Part shown: in pieces, positions 41,589 to 50,191 of the stretch
Layout of the letters: the number at the start of each line of letters is the position of its first letter
How positions within the stretch are numbered: position 1 is the first letter of the stretch
NCBI GenBank assembly: GCA_913055695.1
Contig: CAJXKF010000004.1
Location: 186,001 to 250,000 of the forward strand
DNA: 64,000 nucleotides
Reading direction: 5' to 3'
Source of the DNA: an uncultured Methylophaga sp.
GTDB lineage: Bacteria > Pseudomonadota > Gammaproteobacteria > Nitrosococcales > Methylophagaceae
Notes under the pieces: model-generated
Told to the model about the DNA's origin: nothing
The model's input: only the letters and a program-made list of their open reading frames with translations
Database searches by the model: none
Made by a program: the position numbers and the translations under genes

Positions 41589-41675
41589 GCCCAGGTGGCG
41601 GAATTGGTAGACGCGCTAGCTTCAGGTGCTAGTGTACTTATGTACGTGGGAGTTCGAGTCTCCCCCTGGGCACCA
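41589..41675 (+). tRNA. tRNA-Leu (anticodon CAG)
   Basis: 87 nt, class II with a long variable arm (TGTACTTATGTACG region). Acceptor GCCCAGG/CCTGGGC, anticodon stem CTAGC/GCTAG with loop TTCAGGT (CAG), T arm GGGAG-TTCGAGT-CTCCC, and encoded ACCA end. Confidence 0.97.
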
Positions 41676-42005
41676 CTTCCGAATAGGCAACATTTCTTCG
41701 TTGCCGCTTCATTCAAAAAATCATTGTAAGTTATTTTGTCATGCATCAGCGATTTATTATGCTGTGGCATGAGCATCAGGATGGCCTCGATCGCTGGTCC
41801 GGACTGAGCCGGACGGATTGTTGCTGCTCTCAGGCTTAAACTCATGGTACAGCAATATGCCTGTGCCTGCCTGTTATTTCAATGTCACCCAAGATAAATC
41901 CATGAAAACTTTTCTCTAAGTTGATTCAAGATTTCATGATAATGTCCGCTATAAAATTTATGATAAGTCTGTCACATCATGGCAGCGGGTATAGCAGGAA
42001 ATTTT
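41676..42005 (+). promoter_or_regulatory. Intergenic region before cheV with possible sigma28 promoter
   Basis: 330 bp with no supported gene. TAAGTTGA near 41917, followed 10 bp later by CATGATAA, resembles a flagellar sigma28 promoter (TAAAGTTT-N11-GCCGATAA) with spacing one base short. An AGGA ribosome site precedes cheV at 42006. The rest shows nothing clear. Confidence 0.35.
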
Positions 42006-42953
42006 ATGGCTACATTTATCGATTCCATCGACGAGCGCACCAAGCTCGCCGGCACCAACCATCTGGAAGTACTCTTATTCAATCTCGGCACCAGTGATGC
42101 TACCGGTCGTAATGAAGTTTTCGGCATCAATGTTTTCAAGGTGCGCGAGGTACTGAATATTCCGGAGATTACCTCGGCGCCGGAAATGCCGGATGGTATC
42201 GAAGGCTTTGTCAGCCTGCGCGGGGATATGGTTCCAATTATCAATCTGCAGAAATTCTGTCACCTGCAGTCCAAGGATGAGCCCCGTATCCTGATGATTA
42301 CGGAATACAACACCCATGTACAAGGCTTTCTTGTAAGCTCGGTTGATACCATTCAGCGCCTCAACTGGGAGCAGGTTAAAGAACCGCCGCAATTAATTTC
42401 CAAACGGCTGGGCGGCCTTGTCACTGCCGTTGCCGAACTCAGTGATAAACGGCTTGTGATGATCATGGACGTGGAGAAAGTCCTGGCTGATGCCGGCGAG
42501 TTTTATGACGAAACCGTGTTTGACGGCATTCGTCACATTGGCGAGCATCATCATTATCGGCTGCTGTTTGCTGATGATTCCAACATTGCCCGCAAGCAAA
42601 TTAAGAAAACGCTCGATGTGATGGGCGTTGAGCATCTCGGTGCCGTCAACGGTGCAGAGGCCTGGCAACTGCTCAGCAAACTCGCGGATCAATGTGATCA
42701 GGAAGGCCGCGATATTACCAGTGAAGTGCAGGCAGTGCTGACTGATGTGGAAATGCCGGAAATGGATGGTTATGTACTGACTCAGAAAATCAAAGCTGAC
42801 CCGCGCCTGGCGCATCTTCCCGTCATCATGCACTCATCTCTGACAGCCCAGGCTAATCAGGCTATGGGACGGGGGATAGGGGCTGATGCTTATGTATCGA
42901 AGTTCCAACCTCGCGAACTGGCCGATACGCTGGAGCATTTTCTGAAAAGATAA
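42006..42953 (+). CDS. cheV: Chemotaxis coupling protein CheV
   Basis: 315 residues. A CheW-like domain (about 10-165: LEVLLFNLG, FGINVFKVREVL, VSLRGDMVPIINL) is fused to a receiver domain (about 180-315) with phospho-acceptor Asp in VLTDVEMPEMDGYVL and Lys in YVSKFQP. It links chemoreceptors to CheA and adapts signalling by phosphorylation. ATG 42006 with AGGA 7 nt upstream is chosen over the earlier in-frame 41979. No other chemotaxis gene is adjacent; an orphan cheV is common in gammaproteobacteria. Confidence 0.92.
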   Translation: MATFIDSIDERTKLAGTNHLEVLLFNLGTSDATGRNEVFGINVFKVREVLNIPEITSAPEMPDGIEGFVSLRGDMVPIINLQKFCHLQSKDEPRILMITEYNTHVQGFLVSSVDTIQRLNWEQVKEPPQLISKRLGGLVTAVAELSDKRLVMIMDVEKVLADAGEFYDETVFDGIRHIGEHHHYRLLFADDSNIARKQIKKTLDVMGVEHLGAVNGAEAWQLLSKLADQCDQEGRDITSEVQAVLTDVEMPEMDGYVLTQKIKADPRLAHLPVIMHSSLTAQANQAMGRGIGADAYVSKFQPRELADTLEHFLKR

Positions 42954-43027
42954 AATTCGGAAACTCCCAATAAATCAACCAGTAACAATTGCCCCGTGAC
43001 AGAATTTAGACTAGTCTGTTCTGATTT

Positions 43028-43043
43028 TGTGATCTCTATCACA
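43028..43043. promoter_or_regulatory. Perfect CRP/Vfr-type site
   Basis: TGTGATCTCTATCACA matches TGTGA-N6-TCACA completely, with A/T flanks (TTT and ATT). Its centre is ~60 bp before the diguanylate cyclase start, suggesting cAMP-CRP control of c-di-GMP synthesis. Confidence 0.75.
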
Positions 43044-43095
43044 ATTGGATGCGGAGCAAGGGAAAGATGCACAATAAGCAGACAAGGCACGTGGC

Positions 43096-44154
43096 ATGAT
43101 CCATAACAGTATCCGGATTGTGGATAATCTGGCTGAAATTACCAGTCACCACGACCGACATGTACTCGAAAAGAGTCTACTCAAAACACTCAATGAACTG
43201 TTTCCGACGCAGGACCTGCGCCTGTTTCGTGTTCGCGAGCAGGCGGATGGGCATGAACTGAGCCTGTTGGCGTTCTGTGTTAATAGTGTCATCGTCTCTA
43301 CCGATGATAACCCCAAGCTACTGGGCAATGATTCAGAGATCAGCTCTGCCATCAACCGGGCAATTGAAACCGGTGATGTAGAGCTCAGCAGCACTGACAA
43401 AGGCGACTGGAATGTGGTCTATCCGGCCTTTGATTCCCACGGCGATATTTTTGCTGTTTTGCTGATTTCCACTGATACCTTGCCTTCAGCCAGTGATCAG
43501 CGCCTCGTCTATGGCATTCTTCGCGTCTATTCCAATTATCTGGCTTTGATTGAAAAGACCCAGAAAGACAAACTCACCGGACTGTATAACCGCGAAACGC
43601 TGGATAACGAAATCACTAAAATTCTGGTCCGCCAGAGTGATCATCTGGAAGGTGAAGTCTCTTCTCCCAATGATTCACGCCGACGTACTTATGCCATCAA
43701 GTACTGGCTTGGCGTCATTGATATCGACCATTTCAAATCCATCAATGACAACTACGGCCACCTCTATGGCGATGAGGTGATTATTCTGGTGGCGCGTCTG
43801 ATGACCTCCGGTGTAATCCGTGATGATGATCTGGTATATCGCTATGGTGGTGAGGAGTTTGTGGTGGTGCTGAAAGCGCCCAATGAAAACGATGCGATGA
43901 ATACATTCGAAAGAATCAGAAAAATGGTCGCTGAACATGACTTCCCGCAGCTTAAGCAAGTCACCACCAGTATCGGTTTTGTCGAAATCCATGCTCAGCA
44001 GTCACCGTCAGATGTGATTGGTGAAGCTGATGAAGCATTGTATTTTGCCAAACAAAATGGCCGCAATCAGGTACAGAGTTATCGTCAACTGGTCGAGGAC
44101 GGCCATATTCAGCCGGTGTCAAAACTCTCACACGGTGATGTAGAATTATTCTAG
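43096..44154 (+). CDS. Diguanylate cyclase (GGDEF)
   Basis: 352 residues, cytoplasmic. A GAF-like N-terminal region (about 1-150) precedes a GGDEF domain (about 158-340) with active site YRYGGEEFVVVL. An RxxD product-inhibition site (RDDD) lies five residues upstream. A ~20-residue variable loop after the first GGDEF helix (SDHLEGEVSSPNDSRRRTYA) is longer than usual. It makes c-di-GMP from GTP. Upstream lies a perfect CRP-type site; coq7 follows 23 bp later on the same strand. Confidence 0.92.
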   Translation: MIHNSIRIVDNLAEITSHHDRHVLEKSLLKTLNELFPTQDLRLFRVREQADGHELSLLAFCVNSVIVSTDDNPKLLGNDSEISSAINRAIETGDVELSSTDKGDWNVVYPAFDSHGDIFAVLLISTDTLPSASDQRLVYGILRVYSNYLALIEKTQKDKLTGLYNRETLDNEITKILVRQSDHLEGEVSSPNDSRRRTYAIKYWLGVIDIDHFKSINDNYGHLYGDEVIILVARLMTSGVIRDDDLVYRYGGEEFVVVLKAPNENDAMNTFERIRKMVAEHDFPQLKQVTTSIGFVEIHAQQSPSDVIGEADEALYFAKQNGRNQVQSYRQLVEDGHIQPVSKLSHGDVELF

Positions 44155-44177
44155 TCATTCTGCAGTCAGACCTAAAC

Positions 44178-44822
44178 ATGAACGAAAGACATTACAGCCT
44201 GTTCGACAAATTCATTATCGAGTTTGATAAAGCCTTGACCACGGTTGCCGGAAAACCGGAAACCACGGCGAGAGCCACACCCGGTGACGAGCTTGACGAG
44301 GCGGAACTCAGCCCCGCTGAGCGCAAGCAGGCTGCGAGTCTGATGCGTGTTAATCATGCCGGCGAAGTCTCGGCTCAGGCGCTGTATCAGGGGCAGGCGC
44401 TGACGGCGAAACTGCCACAGGTCAGGGAAGCGATGGAAGTCGCGGCCAAAGAGGAAAACGACCATCTGGTCTGGTGTCAGCAACGACTGGATGCGCTTTC
44501 CTCTCACACCAGTGTGCTGAATCCCTTATGGTATGCAGGCTCATTCACCCTGGGCGCTATTGCCGGTAAAATCGGTGATAAATGGAGCCTGGGCTTTGTT
44601 GCGGAAACGGAAAAACAGGTGGTCGAGCATATCGAGGGGCATCTGAAAATCATCTGTGAACAGGATAAGAAAAGCCGTGCTGTCCTTGAGCAAATGAAAA
44701 TTGATGAAGCCCAGCATGGCACCAAGGCGCTGGAAGCAGGGGGGGCGATGCTGCCGACACCGGTCACCAGGCTGATGGGACTGGTGTCAAAAGTCATGAC
44801 CCGGAGCAGCTACTGGGTCTGA
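44178..44822 (+). CDS. coq7: Demethoxyubiquinone hydroxylase
   Basis: 214-residue carboxylate-bridged di-iron monooxygenase that adds the last hydroxyl in ubiquinone synthesis, at the inner membrane. Iron-binding residues appear in RVNHAGEVSAQALYQGQ (E and NHAGE), AAKEENDHLVWC (ExxH) and the C-terminal IDEAQHGTKALEAGG (ExxH). The hydrophobic middle (FTLGAIAGKIGDKWSLGF) is the membrane-surface segment. It indicates a quinone-based aerobic respiratory chain. Confidence 0.94.
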   Translation: MNERHYSLFDKFIIEFDKALTTVAGKPETTARATPGDELDEAELSPAERKQAASLMRVNHAGEVSAQALYQGQALTAKLPQVREAMEVAAKEENDHLVWCQQRLDALSSHTSVLNPLWYAGSFTLGAIAGKIGDKWSLGFVAETEKQVVEHIEGHLKIICEQDKKSRAVLEQMKIDEAQHGTKALEAGGAMLPTPVTRLMGLVSKVMTRSSYWV

Positions 44823-44831
44823 TTGTTTGAA

Positions 44832-45137
44832 CTATTGGGTTTTGTTCAACGCGACTGAAATCAGATATTGACTGCTGTCTTCCGGATCCGACTCCACCCG
44901 TAATACCTCACCCTCGGCCACAAAAGGCGGCAGACGCTCATTGTCGGTGTGCATCTCAAGCTGTAGTTCAGCACCGACTGGTGGCGCGTAATCAGACTGC
45001 ATCAGTAAGCCGGTAGCGCTGAGATCCCGGCTCAGGCCCTTATAAGTGATGTCACTGTTTTTATTCACATTGAAATGTACCGTGGTTTCGATACGCATTC
45101 TGCTGAATGACCGCTTTTCCTCGTAATCCTGCGACAT
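44832..45137 (-). CDS. PilZ-domain c-di-GMP-binding protein
   Basis: About 101 residues. A lone PilZ barrel: RSFSRMRIETTVHF carries the RxxxR-type c-di-GMP arginines, and RDLSATGLLM the D/NxSxxG motif. ATG 45137 is preferred over 45152 because GGAG lies 6 nt before it. Adjacent to a diguanylate cyclase gene on the other strand, it is a likely effector of c-di-GMP. Convergent with coq7 (9-bp gap). Confidence 0.87.
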   Translation of the reverse strand: MSQDYEEKRSFSRMRIETTVHFNVNKNSDITYKGLSRDLSATGLLMQSDYAPPVGAELQLEMHTDNERLPPFVAEGEVLRVESDPEDSSQYLISVALNKTQ

Positions 45138-45217
45138 CGATGACTCCGTCATTGTCCTGTTGCCTATATCCGGTTGCTGACCTAAGCTTAAGGTAACGCA
45201 TTCAAACAGGGAACACC

Positions 45218-47611
45218 ATGCAGAGACGAACCGAATTACAGGTCAATGATCTTTATCAGCATTGTGACCCCGATAACTGGCAGTTTAATACCACCGCAGA
45301 CCTCGAAACGCTGCCCACCATCATCGGTCAGGACCGGGCCCTGAGTGCCATCGACTTCGGCGTCAACATCGATGCAGAGGGCTATAATCTCTTTATCATG
45401 GGGCCGGCCGGGGTCGGCAAGTACACCATGATCAAGCGCTTTCTTGACGAGCATTCCCGCCATCTGCCGCGTGCCAAAGACTGGGCCTATCTGAATAACT
45501 TTGCCGATCCGCAAAAGCCCTGGGCCGTCTCTTTACCCGCCGGTCAGGGAAGTCAGCTGAGACAGGATATTGAAACCATCATCGGCCATCTGGAAACGGA
45601 ACTGCCGCAGGCTTTTGACGATGAATATTACCGCGGCCGCATGCGTTCTCTGGAAGAAGCCGCCCGTAAACACCGGGTGAGATTATTCGGCACTTTGCAG
45701 ACGGAAGCTGACCGGAAAGGCGTGGTTCTGCTTCGAATGCAGGATGGCAGTTATGCCTTTGCTGCCCAGCGTGAGGGGCAGGCAATGACCTCGGAAGAGT
45801 TCGAGCAGCTACCGGCGCATGAGCAGGAAAAAACCGAAGACGCGATTGCGGACCTGCACGAAGAGCTCCAGCACACCCTGCTGGAACTGCGAGAGTGGGA
45901 GCGGGATAACTTCCGTAAACTGCAGGCACTCAATGATGAGGTCGCGCTGGAAGTTATCAGTAAACACATCAAGAAGCTTGAACGGGCTTATCCCAGCTCG
46001 ACTAAATTGCAGCTCTATTTCGAGGCGATGCTGAAAGACATTCGAGATAACGTCGATGCCTTCGTCAAGCAGGAAGCCACTACTAACGAGGAGGCGAGCA
46101 GCGAAGATAATCTGCTCAAACGCTATCAGATTAACCTTGTCGTCGATAATGCCCAGACTCAGGGGGCGCCGGTCATCTACGAAAATCTGCCGCATCACCA
46201 GACGTTGCTGGGCTGTGTTGAAAATATGGCGATGATGGGGGCCCTGGTCACCGATTTCAGCCTGATCAAGGCCGGTGCCGTGCACCGCGCCAATGGCGGC
46301 TATCTGATTGTTGATGCGGAACAGTTATTGATGCAGCCGTTTGGCTGGGAAGGGCTCAAACGGGCGTTGAAATCCCGTGAGGTCCGGTTTGATGCGCTGG
46401 AACGGATCTACAGCCTGGTGGCGACAGTATCGCTGGAACCGGAACCGATTCCGCTGGACTTGAAAGTGGTACTGCTGGGGGACCGGCACTTGTACTATCT
46501 GCTCTACGAACTGGACCCCGAGTTTGCAGGCCTGTTCAAGGTCGTGGCCGATTTTGAAGAGCATATGCCCCGCAACGCCGACAATGACATGCTGTTCGCG
46601 CGGATGATGGCGAGCGCGATTGATAAGGAAAACCTGCTGCATATGGAGCGGGCAGCGGTAGCCCGCGTCATCGAGCACAGTGCCCGCTCGATTGAGGAAA
46701 ACAGCAAGTTCTCCCTGCATCTCGGAGATATGACCGATCTGTTGCGGGAGGCATCCTACCTGGCCAAACAGACACAATCGAAATGGGTTGGCCGTGAACA
46801 CGTTCAGACAGCGATCAATATGCGTGAGCAGCGACTGGATCGGCTGCGCTCACAAATATACTCGCAGATTGAACGCCAGGTGATTGATATTGATGTGCAG
46901 GGCAATCAGGTGGGGCAGGTCAATGCACTATCAGTGCTCAGTATCGGTGGCTTCAGTTTTGCTCAGCCTTCCAGAGTCACAGCCAGTGCGCGTTTCGGCG
47001 ATGATAATATCATTGATATCGAACGCGAAGTGGAACTGGGCGGTGATATTCACAGTAAAGGCGTGCTGATCCTGAGTGGCTATCTGGGCAAGACCTATGC
47101 TGCGGATTCGCCTTTATCCATGTCCGCGAGTATTGTTTTCGAGCAGAGTTACGGTGAAGTCGATGGTGACAGCGCCACTGTCGCCGAGTTATGCGCTTTA
47201 TTGTCCTCGGTGGCCGGTGTCTCACTCAAACAGTCATTCGCCATCACCGGTTCGATGAATCAGCACGGTCATGTGCAGGCCATTGGCGGTGTCAATGAGA
47301 AAATTGAAGGTTTTTTTGATATCTGCAAAATGCGTGGTCTGACCGGCAAGCAGGGCGTGATCATTCCGGCTTCCAATGTGCAGCACCTGATGCTGCGCCA
47401 GGAAGTCATCGAGGCTGTGAGCAAAGACCAGTTTCATATTCATGCCATTCATCATGTAAACGATGCAATTAGTCTGTTATCCGGTCTGGATGCTGGTCAG
47501 CGCAATGACAAGGGCGAATATACCGCAAATAGTTTCAACGCGGCTGTCGCAGCCAGGTTGAAAAAGTGGACGGATCTCCATCGTCATGAAAAAGACAGTC
47601 AGCAGGATTAA
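45218..47611 (+). CDS. Lon-like ATP-dependent protease
   Basis: 797 residues of the LonB/COG1067 group. N-terminal Walker A GPAGVGKYTMI, then a long coiled-coil insertion (about 115-300). The AAA core follows (NGGYLIVDAEQLL as Walker B-like segment), and the C-terminal Ser-Lys protease domain has VDGDSATVAELCALLS (catalytic Ser) and GGVNEKIEGFF...KQGVIIPASN (Lys). The family is distinct from housekeeping Lon; it is cytosolic with unknown substrates. A single gene with its own promoter. Confidence 0.9.
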   Translation: MQRRTELQVNDLYQHCDPDNWQFNTTADLETLPTIIGQDRALSAIDFGVNIDAEGYNLFIMGPAGVGKYTMIKRFLDEHSRHLPRAKDWAYLNNFADPQKPWAVSLPAGQGSQLRQDIETIIGHLETELPQAFDDEYYRGRMRSLEEAARKHRVRLFGTLQTEADRKGVVLLRMQDGSYAFAAQREGQAMTSEEFEQLPAHEQEKTEDAIADLHEELQHTLLELREWERDNFRKLQALNDEVALEVISKHIKKLERAYPSSTKLQLYFEAMLKDIRDNVDAFVKQEATTNEEASSEDNLLKRYQINLVVDNAQTQGAPVIYENLPHHQTLLGCVENMAMMGALVTDFSLIKAGAVHRANGGYLIVDAEQLLMQPFGWEGLKRALKSREVRFDALERIYSLVATVSLEPEPIPLDLKVVLLGDRHLYYLLYELDPEFAGLFKVVADFEEHMPRNADNDMLFARMMASAIDKENLLHMERAAVARVIEHSARSIEENSKFSLHLGDMTDLLREASYLAKQTQSKWVGREHVQTAINMREQRLDRLRSQIYSQIERQVIDIDVQGNQVGQVNALSVLSIGGFSFAQPSRVTASARFGDDNIIDIEREVELGGDIHSKGVLILSGYLGKTYAADSPLSMSASIVFEQSYGEVDGDSATVAELCALLSSVAGVSLKQSFAITGSMNQHGHVQAIGGVNEKIEGFFDICKMRGLTGKQGVIIPASNVQHLMLRQEVIEAVSKDQFHIHAIHHVNDAISLLSGLDAGQRNDKGEYTANSFNAAVAARLKKWTDLHRHEKDSQQD

Positions 47612-47681
47612 GTCGCGGCTCATGTCTTTATCAAAAGCGCCGATAAACTGACTGAACACTCAATATTCAGGAGTCCCTGTT

Positions 47682-48083
47682 ATGCGTGGATTCATTGTTC
47701 TTATAAGCAGTCTGTGTGCCGTGCAGGCGAGCGCCATGTCCCTGCCGCCGGTACCGACCGAACCCATCTATTTCGAACCACCGGTGGTTCATGCTGAGGC
47801 TGAAGTCAGGGCACTCAGTTGCTACGATTTGGATATGGCAATCAATCAGTTACATCCTTATCGCTATAGCTACAAGCCACCATATTACGAAGATGGCAGC
47901 AACAAACTGGCGACTGCGCTGGTGGTGTTTGACAGTGTGCCTTTGGTCGAAGGCTGGCTTGGATTGGGGTATCTCGGCTACTCAGCACTGGTCGGTGAAA
48001 AGGAAGATAGAAGACAGCTCCACGTTGACCAGCAGATCGCTTCCTTACAGCGTGTCAAAGCTGAAAAACACTGCTACGAATAA
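47682..48083 (+). CDS. Exported protein of unknown function
   Basis: 133 residues. A signal peptide (MRGFIVLISSLCAVQASA) is followed by a Pro-rich stretch (SLPPVPTEPIYFEPP), then SCYDLDMAINQLHPYRYSY, a hydrophobic segment (LVEGWLGLGYLGYSALVG) and a charged C terminus ending in Cys. Two mature Cys could form a disulfide. No family is recognised with certainty. The ATG follows CAGGAG. Confidence 0.7.
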   Translation: MRGFIVLISSLCAVQASAMSLPPVPTEPIYFEPPVVHAEAEVRALSCYDLDMAINQLHPYRYSYKPPYYEDGSNKLATALVVFDSVPLVEGWLGLGYLGYSALVGEKEDRRQLHVDQQIASLQRVKAEKHCYE

Positions 48084-48180
48084 GAGCTGATCAGGATCAA
48101 TACTGCGAGCTATTTTGTTGTTGCTTTGCTGACAACTCATGTAATATCAGGTTTGAGAACTACCCAGAGAGGTATGAGAA

Positions 48181-49428
48181 ATGAGTAGCACACTTGATAT
48201 TAAAACAAAGTGGTACGAAGCGAATTTAAAGACAGCACGTGAGAGCCGCAGCAAGTGGTATGAAGCCAATAATAAACCGGCTTCAAGCACTTCAGAGCCG
48301 TGGTATACCGCTAATAAACGCCCTGCTAAAGAAGTTGAAATTCCCTGGTACAAAGCCAATCTGGTTCAGCATCAGGAAACCAAGAACAAATGGTATGCAG
48401 CGAATCTGCAGCAGGCGGTTCAATCTGTCCGTGCTACCCGCAAATGGTATGAAGCTAATAAAAAGCCGTCCGAGGTAGAGCAACGCTGGCAACATTTCAG
48501 CGAAGAAATGTACAGCGATGTGAAAAAAGCCTGGATGCGTTTGAATCTGGAACAGGCAAGAGAGCGCCGCATCAAGTGGTATGATGCCAACAAGGACAAT
48601 ACACCGACCGATAAGCACTGGTATGAAATCAGTGATGAAGTCGTGACTGACACCAAGAAAAAATGGTGGCAGGCCAACCTTGAACAGGCACGTGTGTCAC
48701 GCCACAAATGGTATGAAGCCAATGTGCATCCGGATCCGCACGCCGAGCTCAAAAAACGCTGGCGGGAATCCAACCTGAGTTTGATTCGTACTCAGCGTGC
48801 CAAACAGAAGTACTTCTCTGAGAGCGCCAACCGGGCACATGAAAACCAGAAATGGTATGAAGCCAACCAGCGTCCTGCCAAAGTGGTTGAAACGCCCTGG
48901 TATGAAGCCAACCAGGTTGCGCATCAGCAAACCAAGAGCAAGTGGTACGAAGCAAATCTGCTGCAGGCGATTGCCAAGGTACGTGATCAACGCAAATGGT
49001 ATGAAGCCAATCTGGATAATACGCCGACAACCCGCCACTGGTATGACTTCAGAGAAGCCGGTGATACCGAATGGAAACTGGCCTTCCGTGAAGAAAACCT
49101 GAGAAAGGTTCGTGAAAAACACCGCAAGTGGTATGAAGCGAATCTGGATAATACGCCGACTGAAAAACACTGGTATGAAATCAGTGATGAAGTCGCTACC
49201 GACACCAAGAAAAAATGGTGGAAAGCCAATCTGGAACAGGCCCGTGTCAGCCATCACAAATGGTATGAAGCCAATATGCATCCGGACCCGCACCTGTCAC
49301 TGAAGAAAAAATGGTGGCAGGCCAACCTTGATCTGGTTCGTACTCAGAGAATCAAGCAGGACTGGTTCCGCCAGAATACGATAATTGCCCGTGAGGCACG
49401 TAAAAAATGGGATCAGTTTGAAGACTAG
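48181..49428 (+). CDS. KWYEAN tryptophan-rich hierarchical repeat protein
   Basis: 415 residues, no signal peptide or membrane helix, very rich in Trp (about 29), Lys, Glu, Asn and Arg. Nearly the whole chain is 14-18-residue units beginning WY/KWYEAN. Three units make a module of 44-49 residues. Eight modules are seen (41-87, 88-131, 132-175, 176-223, 224-271, 272-315, 316-359, 360-408). The first four repeat as the last four, an internal tandem duplication of ~184 residues. The third unit is helical and charged (NLEQARVSRHK), the first often holds Pro (NTPT, HPDPH). A helical solenoid is plausible. No function is recognised. ATG 48181 follows GAGAGG, and a terminator closes the gene. Confidence 0.8.
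   Translation: MSSTLDIKTKWYEANLKTARESRSKWYEANNKPASSTSEPWYTANKRPAKEVEIPWYKANLVQHQETKNKWYAANLQQAVQSVRATRKWYEANKKPSEVEQRWQHFSEEMYSDVKKAWMRLNLEQARERRIKWYDANKDNTPTDKHWYEISDEVVTDTKKKWWQANLEQARVSRHKWYEANVHPDPHAELKKRWRESNLSLIRTQRAKQKYFSESANRAHENQKWYEANQRPAKVVETPWYEANQVAHQQTKSKWYEANLLQAIAKVRDQRKWYEANLDNTPTTRHWYDFREAGDTEWKLAFREENLRKVREKHRKWYEANLDNTPTEKHWYEISDEVATDTKKKWWKANLEQARVSHHKWYEANMHPDPHLSLKKKWWQANLDLVRTQRIKQDWFRQNTIIAREARKKWDQFED
48301..49404 (+). repeat. Two tandem ~550-bp coding repeats
   Basis: Bases 48301-48849 and 48850-49404 encode homologous blocks of 183 and 185 residues with the same order of twelve units. The best-kept part is the NTPT-KHWYEISDEV-TDTKKKWW module, at 48574-48705 and 49126-49257. 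Codon-level divergence in other units suggests an old duplication. Confidence 0.8.
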
Positions 49429-49445
49429 TCTTTAAGCTTCCCCAC

Positions 49446-49489
49446 AGGCCGCCAGTGGAGTTTTTCCGAACTTTGCTGGCGGCCTTTTT
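49446..49489 (+). terminator. Terminator after KWYEAN repeat gene
   Basis: AGGCCGCCAG (49446-49455) pairs with CTGGCGGCCT (49476-49485) around a 20-nt loop, followed by TTTTT. Confidence 0.88.
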
Positions 49490-49549
49490 GTGTCTGTTAG
49501 CATGACAAAAGCAGTGTGAGTCAGCAGTAAATCGAGGTTGGATAATTGT

Positions 49550-50185
49550 ATGGAGATCGAGTGCATTACAGTAGGCGCTTTTCGGGTGAATACCTATCTT
49601 GTTCGCGATGAAGCGACTGGCCAGGCAGCTGTCATTGATACCGGTGAGACAGAAGAACTCGCCGATTATCTGGCATCTTTATCGCCCACGGTGGATATCC
49701 GGATGATTCTGCTGACCCATGGCCATCTTGATCATGCAGGTGCGTTGACGAGGCTGCAGCAGATTTTTGATGTGCCTACCTATTTGCCACGGCTGGAAAA
49801 GCCCTTGTTTGATACGCTGCCGCAGCAAGGCGACTGGTTCGGCGCACCGCATATGAACCGTCCCTGTGGCAGGATAGACCACTATATTGATGATGGCGAT
49901 CGTATACAGCTGGGCGAGACCACACTGCATTTTATCTCAACCCCAGGCCATACTCCGGGACAGGGATGTTATTACGATGAGCAGGATATCTTTGTCGGTG
50001 ATACGCTGTTTGCCGGAAGTGTGGGCAGGACTGATTTGCCTATGGGCAATCCGGCTCTGATGCAGCAAAGCCTGCAAAAACTGATGCAACTACCCGGGCA
50101 TTTACGGGTGCACAGTGGTCATGGTCCCGTGACAACGCTGGCGCAGGAACGCGAGACAAATCCTTTTTTAAATTTCAGACAATAA
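49550..50185 (+). CDS. Metallo-beta-lactamase-fold hydrolase (glyoxalase II-like)
   Basis: 211 residues, cytoplasmic. Metal ligands: LLTHGHLDHAGAL (HxHxDH), STPGHTPGQGCYY (His), FVGDTLFAGSVGRTDL (Asp) and VHSGHGPVTT (His). It belongs to the YcbL/GloB-like group, so S-lactoylglutathione or another thioester is a possible substrate. ATG 49550 is chosen; the in-frame TTG at 49538 abuts the GAGG ribosome site. Carbonic anhydrase starts 6 bp after it, so the two form an operon. Confidence 0.88.
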   Translation: MEIECITVGAFRVNTYLVRDEATGQAAVIDTGETEELADYLASLSPTVDIRMILLTHGHLDHAGALTRLQQIFDVPTYLPRLEKPLFDTLPQQGDWFGAPHMNRPCGRIDHYIDDGDRIQLGETTLHFISTPGHTPGQGCYYDEQDIFVGDTLFAGSVGRTDLPMGNPALMQQSLQKLMQLPGHLRVHSGHGPVTTLAQERETNPFLNFRQ

Positions 50186-50191
50186 AAAATC

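Noticed and set aside
48301-49404. CRISPR-like or simple DNA repeat array
   Set aside because: The repeats are in frame within one long gene with varied spacing, so they are protein repeats; no CRISPR array or cas gene is seen in the window.
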